NCBI GenBank assembly: GCA_945483525.1
Contig: CALYRV010000101.1
Coordinates: forward strand, 1 to 5,147
Source of the DNA: an uncultured Verrucomicrobiota bacterium
Lineage (GTDB): Bacteria > Verrucomicrobiota > Kiritimatiellia > RFP12 > UBA1067
Length of the DNA stretch: 5,147 nt
Direction: 5' to 3'
A program made the position numbers and the translations under genes. The notes under the pieces were generated by a model, which saw nothing but the letters and a program-made list of their open reading frames with translations, had not been told where the DNA came from and did no database searches. This document shows positions 1-4,232 of the stretch, piece by piece. Numbering within the stretch: the stretch's first letter is position 1; each line of letters begins with the position of its first letter.

Positions 1-97
1 AGGTCCACGTTATTCCAGTTTTCGGATCTGTCCAAGTATTATTATACGCCAACGCCATCAACGGCATCAGCACGACAATCAAAATCAGCTTCTTCAT
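1..97 (-). CDS. secreted protein, N-terminal fragment (cut by window edge)
   Basis: Reading leftward from the ATG at 97-95 gives 32 codons before the window ends. The start is a textbook signal peptide: basic MKK, then a hydrophobic core (LILIVVLMPLMALA) with a likely signal peptidase I site after ALA. The mature protein begins with a Trp/Thr-rich stretch containing TWTDPKTGITWT. A strong Shine-Dalgarno (AAAGGAG within GAAAGGAGAAAGG, 98-110) precedes the ATG closely. From memory, this kind of mature N-terminus is common in secreted BspA-like leucine-rich-repeat proteins of gut Lentisphaerae/Kiritimatiellae, but the repeats lie outside the window, so the family is a guess. It follows the P-loop gene by 46 bp on the same strand and could be co-transcribed with it. 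Export is well supported and function is not. Confidence 0.75.
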   Translation of the reverse strand, partial: MKKLILIVVLMPLMALAYNNTWTDPKTGITWT

Positions 98-143
98 CCT
101 TTCTCCTTTCAATTCAATGCGACTGATTATGCGATCTATTATC

Positions 144-611
144 TTACAGCATCTTAAACAAGACATTTTCGGCGACATCATTATGCATGATCTCAAGAAC
201 CTCCGGCGAGTGCTCATCAACACCTTGCCAATCCTTATCATATTTCTCGTTGTCACACCGAGTGACAAATTGGCTCCACGACGGCGAATTGGAATAATAT
301 CGCGTCGCACAAAACACAATGCGACAGTCGTTCTTTTTAAAAAAGTCAAACGCCATGTCTATCGCGTCAGCATCATCACCGCCTGTTGCAATGCCTATAT
401 GAACGCCATCTATATCGAAGCACCACATTTCATCGACATCAGTTCCCATCGGTTGCATATCAACAAGCGATACGCCTTTCCGTGCGCGGAATATGTCTGC
501 AAACGCCTTTAGAATAGAAGTCTTCCCATGATCTTTGTTTGCCGACAAAGCAATCGCGATCTTCTTTGTCGCATCTTTCTTGACCTGTCCAATCAAACCT
601 TGTTTTTCCAT
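144..611 (-). CDS. small P-loop NTPase-like protein, function unknown
   Basis: A 155-residue soluble protein with no signal peptide or membrane segment. Near the N-terminus, a hydrophobic strand (KKIAIALSA) runs into ANKDHGKTS (residues 24-32). This matches the Walker A pattern [AG]xxxxGK[ST] with Ala at the first position, and the helix ILKAFADIF follows. Two further blocks look conserved in type: GVHIGIATGGDD (about 69-80) and the strand CRIVFCATR (96-104). From memory, small single-domain P-loop proteins with a similar GK..IGI.T.GD and CATR layout occur in gut bacteria as hypothetical proteins. No substrate can be named. The start at 611 is chosen because GGAAGGAG (minus strand, within 622-629) lies 10 nt upstream. 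The ATG at 635, adding eight residues, is an alternative with a poorer GGTGG site. GC is clearly lower than in the operon to the right, which suggests a different origin. Confidence 0.75.
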   Translation of the reverse strand: MEKQGLIGQVKKDATKKIAIALSANKDHGKTSILKAFADIFRARKGVSLVDMQPMGTDVDEMWCFDIDGVHIGIATGGDDADAIDMAFDFFKKNDCRIVFCATRYYSNSPSWSQFVTRCDNEKYDKDWQGVDEHSPEVLEIMHNDVAENVLFKML

Positions 612-621
612 TTCACCACTA

Positions 622-629
622 CTCCTTCC
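622..629 (-). promoter_or_regulatory. Shine-Dalgarno that favours the inner start of the P-loop gene
   Basis: On the minus strand GGAAGGAG is followed by TAGTGGTGAA and the ATG at 611-609. The site lies inside the longer reading frame that would start at 635, so it only makes sense if translation begins at 611. The 10-nt spacing is slightly long, and the upstream start is not excluded. Confidence 0.5.
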
Positions 630-668
630 GTGCATCTATTTTGCCACCCTCTCGCACGGAACAGAAAA

Positions 669-711
669 GCGGCGCATTCCCAACTTTGTCGCTCATGTTG
701 GAATGTGCCGC
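669..711. repeat. long near-perfect inverted repeat (hairpin)
   Basis: The left arm GCGGCGCATTCCCAAC (669-684) pairs with GTTGGAATGTGCCGC (697-711). There are 15 pairs including one G.U, one bulged C, and a 12-nt loop (685-696). Neither strand shows a T-run right after it, so it is not a typical intrinsic terminator. It sits about 58 bp upstream of the P-loop gene start, in that gene's presumed minus-strand leader. It could be a REP-like dispersed palindrome or a leader hairpin; copy number elsewhere in the genome would tell. Confidence 0.7.
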
Positions 712-747
712 TCGAATCTCCGCGCAAATGCTCGCGCAGAAAATAGG

Positions 748-828
748 CGTGGCGCACCCTGCTATCAATGTCTTGCAAGGGGCACCGGAAAGAGCCCAGT
801 ATAAAACACGAATAGAGAATGCGCCACG
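748..828. repeat. long-range inverted repeat competing with the 824-842 hairpin
   Basis: CGTGGCGCA (748-756) is the exact reverse complement of TGCGCCACG (820-828), a 9-bp stem enclosing 63 nt. A tenth G.U pair is possible (747/829). The right arm shares CCACG (824-828) with the perfect hairpin at 824-842, so the two structures cannot form together. This is the geometry of an attenuator or conformational switch, but it could also arise by chance in a palindrome-dense region. Confidence 0.45.
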
Positions 829-842
829 TGATTACCACGTGG
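824..842. repeat. perfect 7-bp inverted repeat CCACGTG-N5-CACGTGG
   Basis: CCACGTG (824-830) and CACGTGG (836-842) flank ATTAC. Each arm carries the palindrome CACGTG. It may act as a hairpin in RNA or as a dyad protein-binding site. It lies about 210 bp upstream of the P-loop gene start on the minus strand. Confidence 0.6.
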
Positions 843-902
843 ACGCGCTCCCGTATCCCGCTTTATACTTAGAAATTTCCGGTTTCTCGCAAAGCTCGAT
901 AC

Positions 903-917
903 GTGAACGACGTTCAC
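903..917. repeat. short perfect inverted repeat GTGAAC-GAC-GTTCAC
   Basis: A 6-bp perfect dyad with a 3-nt centre. It could be a small hairpin or an operator-like site. No promoter with good -35 and -10 boxes was found next to it, so its role is unassigned. Confidence 0.4.
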
Positions 918-995
918 TTGCCCCGCTTCAGCCTTGTCAGCGCCTGCCTTCGAGAACGACGGTGGTACGGTACGGGCCTTATACGGAACTTGCCA

Positions 996-1018
996 CCCGC
1001 AGTCAGATGCACTGCGGG
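996..1018. repeat. perfect 8-bp hairpin CCCGCAGT-N7-ACTGCGGG
   Basis: CCCGCAGT (996-1003) pairs fully with ACTGCGGG (1011-1018) around a 7-nt loop. The stem is GC-rich and would be stable in RNA. No T-run follows on either strand, so a terminator is unlikely. It fits a structured RNA or a REP-like palindrome. Confidence 0.55.
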
Positions 1019-1222
1019 CGATTCAAAGGATGTCTCCCCCTCGAACAGTTAGAATGATACCACAAACGGCGGCGGCGCGTCAATGACCGCGTCCGCCAAG
1101 ATATCGGTGCTGGCACGCCCCCTGTCAGGTATTGACGTTTCGCCTAGAGGTGAGCCGTCTCGGTATTGCCGTGTCGGCGAAGTCGGTCATACCGCCAATG
1201 ACATGGTGGTCGGGAGCCCTCG

Positions 1223-1356
1223 AGATGGGCAGGGGTCGTTCCATCCATTGACGCGCGCTGTTCAATGGATGGAGCGGCGCGACTCAATGGATAGAACGTC
1301 ACAACTCAATGGATGGAACGTGACCGTTCAATGGATGGACAAGCACCTGCCCATCT
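1223..1356. repeat. 134-bp framed array: five 12-bp boxes at 22-bp pitch inside an 11-bp inverted repeat
   Basis: The box TCAATGGATGGA occurs at 1262-1273, 1284-1295 (one mismatch, ATAGA), 1306-1317 and 1328-1339. Its inverted copy TCCATCCATTGA is at 1240-1251. Starts are 22 bp apart throughout, with 10-nt spacers of differing sequence. Outside the array are AGATGGGCAGG (1223-1233) and its perfect reverse complement CCTGCCCATCT (1346-1356), each separated from the nearest box by exactly 6 nt. A period of 22 shifts the reading frame at each copy (QWMERR, SMDRTS, LNGWNV, VQWMDK), so this is not a protein repeat. The first and last boxes are also complementary, so a transcript could fold into a stem of 11 bp, a 6x6 internal loop and 12 bp. 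Iteron-like protein-binding array, mobile element or structured RNA are all open. Confidence 0.8.
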
Positions 1357-1411
1357 AGCACAGCCAAGCAGGCAAACGCGCTCACTGACGACCTCATGGC
1401 TTCCGCGGAGG

Positions 1412-1430
1412 ATTTCAGGACCTCTGAAAT
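1412..1430. repeat. perfect 7-bp hairpin just before the terminator-like stem
   Basis: ATTTCAG (1412-1418) pairs with CTGAAAT (1424-1430) around a 5-nt loop. G.U pairs could extend it at both ends. It stands 9 nt before the terminator-like hairpin at 1440, giving two stacked hairpins at the possible 3' end of a plus-strand RNA. Confidence 0.45.
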
Positions 1431-1439
1431 TGAATTATC

Positions 1440-1475
1440 AACAACAACCTTCCCGTTGTTGTTATTTTCTTTCTT
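1440..1475 (+). terminator. rho-independent terminator-like hairpin (plus direction)
   Basis: AACAACAAC (1440-1448), loop CTTCCC, GTTGTTGTT (1455-1463): nine perfect pairs followed by ATTTTCTTTCTT. The U-rich tail lies on the plus-strand side only, so it would stop plus-direction transcripts. The stem is low in GC and the tail is broken by C residues, so efficiency is doubtful. No protein gene lies upstream on the plus strand. If real, it ends a noncoding RNA. Confidence 0.45.
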
Positions 1476-1491
1476 TGTCTTATTCTAGGGG

Positions 1492-1546
1492 GGCATTTTG
1501 TCCATAGCAACGGACATTTTGTCATTTGATACGGACATTTTGTCCG
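1492..1546. repeat. three direct repeats of CATTTTGTC at 21-bp pitch, IS-end-like
   Basis: The core CATTTTGTC starts at 1494, 1515 and 1536, exactly 21 bp apart. The fuller forms are GGCATTTTGTCC, CGGACATTTTGTCA and CGGACATTTTGTCCG. The third is itself a dyad (CGGACA-TTT-TGTCCG). The spacing is two helical turns, so all copies face the same side of the DNA. Repeated GGACATTTT motifs near the ends are typical, from memory, of IS21-family elements, where they bind the transposase. No transposase gene is in the window, so this would be an orphan end or remnant. A repressor operator array is the alternative. Confidence 0.6.
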
Positions 1547-1592
1547 TAGGGCATAAGTGTTAGCTTATTGACATAGTATCGCTTGGCTCACG

Positions 1593-1603
1593 GTGTCGGA
1601 CAC
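1593..1603. repeat. small palindrome GTGTC-G-GACAC
   Basis: A perfect 5+1+5 palindrome lying 33 bp past the end of the acyltransferase-like gene. It shares its right arm with a 7-bp inverted pair, TAAGTGT (1554-1560) and ACACTTA (1600-1606). From memory, GGTGTCTGACACC-like palindromes often accompany Y1-type (REP-associated) transposases, and this is a variant of that shape. The identification is tentative. Confidence 0.35.
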
Positions 1604-1636
1604 TTAGCGCCAAAACATCCGCACGTTTAACAATGT

Positions 1637-2770
1637 TCAAACCTTCAAAAACGTTTTCTTCCGATAGAGAAAATAGAGCGTCAGCCAGCAGGCGGCCAGG
1701 TAACCGCAGGCGAGGAGAAACTCACCGGCATGGGGGGAACAATGCGCAGCGACACCGCCGAGGAAGAACTTCGAGATTTTGCCGTAGTCGACAAAGCACT
1801 TCAACATGTAGATGGTAATCGAGTTCATGCCGATCACGGTGAAAAAGAACGTCCACTTCCGCCAGCCGAGGACATCGACAAGCCAGTAGAAGAGCGCGAA
1901 CATCGCCGTCGAATACGCGCCGACGCACAAGGTGAACGAGGGCGACCAAAGCTTCTTGCTGAGCGGCACGAAGTGCATCATCGCGAGACCGGAAACAAGC
2001 AGTCCGACGGACATCGCCACGAGATGCAGCGCCTTGCGCCCGCCGGCGAAGCGCGGCGAACGGACGATCTCCCCGGCAAACATGCCGAGCATGGCGGTCG
2101 CCGCCGCAAAGAAGTTCGCGTAGAGTCCGCTCGGCTCGCAAAGGCTCTTCACGTACTTGCCGCCGATCTCCGCCCCCTGCCAGAGCTTGCCCGGCATGGT
2201 CGTGCGGTCGAGCCAGCCGATGAAGTTGCCCTCGATCGACAGAGACGAGGCGTTCGGATAGTCCGGCGCGACGATCGTGCAGAGCAGGATCGCATAGCCG
2301 ACGATAAGTCCCGCGCAGATGAGAATGCGGGTGAAGCGGCGGAAATGGACGTAATAGATCGCCGCAAACATCCAGCCGAGACCAATCTTGGAAAGGACGC
2401 TCCCGTACCGCAGGTCGCCGAACCCGGTGCGGAACACCCCGTTCACCACCCAGCCGAACATCACGAGAATCGCCGCGCGCTTGAAGATCTTCAGGTGAAT
2501 CTGCAGTTGCGACATCCCCTTCTCCAGCTGCTTCGCATAGGAGTACGGGAAGGATATCCCCGCGATGAAGAGGAATGTCGGGAAGATGGTGTCGTAGAAC
2601 GAGAGCCCGAACCACTCGGGATGGCTGAACTGCTCGACCAGCCATCCGCCGCTCTCGCCGTAAAGCCAGCACCCGAGCGCGTACATCATCGAATCAAATC
2701 CGATGATCATCATCATGTCGAAACCCCGGAACGCATCCAGGGACATCAAACGCCCGCTCTTGTCGCTCAT
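1637..2770 (-). CDS. DUF5009/HGSNAT-like membrane acyltransferase family protein
   Basis: 377 residues, close to the usual size of this family. The N-terminus RLMSLDAFRGFDMMMIIG (7-24) is the family hallmark and opens the first membrane helix. DTIFPTFLFIAGISFPYS (60-77) is the second hallmark block. Further helices lie near 98-112, 128-143, 148-167, 215-233, 250-268, 278-300, 306-325 and 350-369, ending in a basic tail. Related blocks KLWSPSFTLCVGAYSTAM (273-290) and GMNSITIYM (314-322) are also present. The human relative HGSNAT transfers acetyl groups from cytosolic acetyl-CoA to glucosamine ends across the lysosomal membrane. Bacterial relatives (NagX-type) are mostly uncharacterised and often sit near glycan-degradation genes. 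It begins 6 bp after the stop of the GH109-like gene, with a weak AGGA overlapping that stop, which implies translational coupling. Substrate is not determined. A start at Met9 would cut into the conserved N-terminus, so Met1 is preferred. Confidence 0.85.
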   Translation of the reverse strand: MSDKSGRLMSLDAFRGFDMMMIIGFDSMMYALGCWLYGESGGWLVEQFSHPEWFGLSFYDTIFPTFLFIAGISFPYSYAKQLEKGMSQLQIHLKIFKRAAILVMFGWVVNGVFRTGFGDLRYGSVLSKIGLGWMFAAIYYVHFRRFTRILICAGLIVGYAILLCTIVAPDYPNASSLSIEGNFIGWLDRTTMPGKLWQGAEIGGKYVKSLCEPSGLYANFFAAATAMLGMFAGEIVRSPRFAGGRKALHLVAMSVGLLVSGLAMMHFVPLSKKLWSPSFTLCVGAYSTAMFALFYWLVDVLGWRKWTFFFTVIGMNSITIYMLKCFVDYGKISKFFLGGVAAHCSPHAGEFLLACGYLAACWLTLYFLYRKKTFLKV

Positions 2771-2776
2771 AGCATC

Positions 2777-4183
2777 CTAGACATTGAGGGCATTCTTGTC
2801 AGTTTTCATGTCCTTGAAGTTGAACTTCGACATGTCGACCGTCTCGATGCCGAGCGGCTGCGCCGTCTGCCACGCACCGCGCGTGAAGTCGACGCAGTCA
2901 AGCGTGCGGGAACCGGCGCGGACGGACCGCTCCGTCAGCTCGCACATCGAGCTCCAGGCCGCGAGATCGTAGACGTCCATGTCAAGCGGCAGCCCGTTCA
3001 TGAGGCAATAGACCCAGCGGAGATCCATCACGAAGTCCATGCCGCCGTGTCCGCCGATCTTCTTGCCCAGCTCTCCGGCCGCGGCCCAGAGTGGATGCAT
3101 GTAGTCCTTGCGGACCTTTTCCGCCTCCTCTTCCTTGAAATACTTGTGCGCCTTGCCGTCCCCGATTTCAGTTTCGAAGGCGACGCGATACGGATAGTCC
3201 GTCAGGATCCCCTTCGTGCCCTGAATCGTGTTGTAGCGCGTGTAGGGACGCGGACTCGACACGTCGTGCGCGAGAAGAATCATCCGGCCGAGCTTCGTGC
3301 GGATAAGCGTCGTGTTCATGTCCGCCATCGCAATCTCCTTGCCGAGGAAGCGACCGGCCTTCTTCGCCTCCGCCCGCAGCGTCATCCGCGCCTGACGGTT
3401 CTCCATCGACACGAGATGGTCGAACTGATCGCCACGGTTGATGCCCAGGTACTGACAAACCGGCCCAAGGCCATGCGTCGGATACTGGTTGCCCTTGTGC
3501 TGCGCATTCCAATCTAGGCGCCACCATTCGACGTCCCCTTCCTTGCTGAGCGCCTGTCCGCTCAGATCGTGCACATACGCCGCCTCGCCGTACATGAGAT
3601 CGCCGAGGACACCCTTGCGGCAAAGGTTGAGCGCCAAGAGCTCCGTCTCGCCGTAGCAGCAGTTCTCGAGCTGCATGCAGTGACGCTTCGTGCGCTCCGC
3701 GGTCTCGACCTGCGCCCAGCACTCGTCAATCGTCATCGCGGCCGGGACTTCGGTAAGGACGTGCTTGCCGTGCTCCATCGCATAGAGCGCAACGGGCGTA
3801 TGCAGGTTCCACGGCGTCGTCGAATAGACGACGTCGACGTTCGGATCTTCGCACAGCGCCTTGTACGCCTCGGGTCCGAGATACTCCTTCGCCTTCGGAA
3901 AACCGCGGTCCGTGATGGCCTTTTGCTTTTCCGCGATTTTCTCGGAGACGATATCGCAGATCGCCGTCACCTCCACCCCGGGAATTGCCGGCAGCCGCCA
4001 GACCGGACCCGCCCCACGCGCGCCAAGGCCGACGATGCCGACGCGGATCTTCTTCATCGGCGCACACCGGAACCCCTGCATCGGTGCGCCTTCCGTCCCG
4101 AAAAACCGCGCGCTCGCGCATCCGCCCGCGAATGCCGCCAGCCCCATCCAAGCCGATCCCGTGAGAAACTCCCGTCTGTTCAT
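2777..4183 (-). CDS. Tat-exported Gfo/Idh/MocA family protein, GH109-like glycosidase candidate
   Basis: 468 residues. NRREFL at the N-terminus followed by a hydrophobic stretch and AGGCASA is a twin-arginine signal; Cys22 gives a weak lipobox. The Rossmann domain starts near 45, with GIVGLGARG (49-57) as the dinucleotide-binding loop and AICD (74-77) ending the second strand. TEVPAAMTIDECW (144-156), MQLENCCYG (170-178) and YPTHGLGPV (234-242) match the GH109 pattern. In GH109 alpha-N-acetylgalactosaminidase, a Glu, a Tyr and a His in such blocks line the active site, and bound NAD drives cleavage by an oxidation-elimination route. Here these would be Glu145, Tyr177 and His237. The C-terminal alpha/beta domain is complete. 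The start is supported by GGGAG (4192-4196) 8 nt upstream. An extended -10 promoter lies just before it, and the acyltransferase-like gene follows by 6 bp. The actual sugar could differ, since many exported Gfo/Idh/MocA proteins of this kind are dehydrogenases or unassigned. Confidence 0.85.
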   Translation of the reverse strand: MNRREFLTGSAWMGLAAFAGGCASARFFGTEGAPMQGFRCAPMKKIRVGIVGLGARGAGPVWRLPAIPGVEVTAICDIVSEKIAEKQKAITDRGFPKAKEYLGPEAYKALCEDPNVDVVYSTTPWNLHTPVALYAMEHGKHVLTEVPAAMTIDECWAQVETAERTKRHCMQLENCCYGETELLALNLCRKGVLGDLMYGEAAYVHDLSGQALSKEGDVEWWRLDWNAQHKGNQYPTHGLGPVCQYLGINRGDQFDHLVSMENRQARMTLRAEAKKAGRFLGKEIAMADMNTTLIRTKLGRMILLAHDVSSPRPYTRYNTIQGTKGILTDYPYRVAFETEIGDGKAHKYFKEEEAEKVRKDYMHPLWAAAGELGKKIGGHGGMDFVMDLRWVYCLMNGLPLDMDVYDLAAWSSMCELTERSVRAGSRTLDCVDFTRGAWQTAQPLGIETVDMSKFNFKDMKTDKNALNV

Positions 4184-4221
4184 GTCACGCTCTCCCGATT
4201 GAGGTTAAAGAAATCTTGCTT

Positions 4222-4230
4222 ATTATATCA
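4222..4230 (-). promoter_or_regulatory. extended -10 promoter for the GH109-like gene
   Basis: On the minus strand TGATATAAT is a perfect extended -10 (TGN plus consensus TATAAT). It lies 38 bp upstream of the ATG at 4183, in the short gap after the permease stop (4233-4235). No good -35 box was found 16-18 bp upstream (TTCCGC is the best-placed hexamer), which is tolerated with an extended -10. It would give a leader of about 30 nt containing the GGGAG ribosome site and let the two downstream genes be expressed apart from the permease. Confidence 0.5.
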
Positions 4231-4232
4231 TT

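Larger units (their letters stand above)
636..1636. other. 1-kb region without a convincing gene, rich in palindromes and repeats
   Basis: No reading frame here has both a plausible ribosome binding site and protein-like composition. The translations are Arg/Ser/Pro-rich and cross palindromes. The stretch holds a series of perfect or near-perfect inverted repeats (669-711, 748-828, 824-842, 903-917, 996-1018, 1412-1430, 1440-1463), a regular 134-bp repeat element (1223-1356), a three-copy 21-bp array (1492-1546) and a small palindrome (1593-1603). No transposase, tRNA, tmRNA, SRP RNA or RNase P RNA signature was seen. The stretches 1030-1220 and 1357-1410 show only weak, scattered partial repeats. 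The region reads as a repeat-derived spacer or as noncoding RNA; the sequence alone does not decide. Confidence 0.7.

Noticed and set aside
593..838. An 81-codon minus-strand frame overlapping the start of the P-loop gene
   Set aside because: It crosses the 669-711 hairpin and part of the 824-842 one, ends inside the P-loop gene in another frame, has no good ribosome site, and has an Arg/Cys-rich composition. A dispersed repeat read as protein is more likely.
800..869. Sigma-70 promoters at the TATAAA and TATACT strings (both strands)
   Set aside because: The -10-like hexamers have no acceptable -35 at 16-18 bp. TTGCAA at 773-778 is 21 bp from TATAAA, which is too far.
1240..1339. CRISPR array
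   Set aside because: The repeats are only 12 bp with 10-nt spacers, one copy is inverted, and no cas gene is present. Sizes are far below CRISPR repeats and spacers.
1083..1358. A 91-codon plus-strand frame with a Trp/Met-rich repeated C-terminus
   Set aside because: The repeated DNA has a 22-bp period, so each copy is read in a different frame. The conserved boxes are a nucleotide feature, and no ribosome site precedes the start.
640..1475. tmRNA, SRP RNA or RNase P RNA
   Set aside because: None of the signatures I looked for (tRNA-like CCA end with TTCGAA, GGAAGCAGCAG-type loop, GAGGAAAGTCC block) is present on either strand.
1568..1596. Promoter from the perfect TTGACA at 1568-1573 (plus strand)
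   Set aside because: The hexamer at the right distance is GGTGTC, not a -10 box, and the nearest downstream gene is on the other strand.
1492..1636. A complete insertion sequence
   Set aside because: Only one end-like array is visible. There is no transposase frame and no matched second terminus within the window.
1730..3517. A 595-codon open frame on the plus strand
   Set aside because: It lies antisense to the acyltransferase-like and GH109-like genes, both with clear family motifs. Its translation is Arg/His/Glu-rich with no recognisable domain, as expected for the opposite strand of GC-rich genes.
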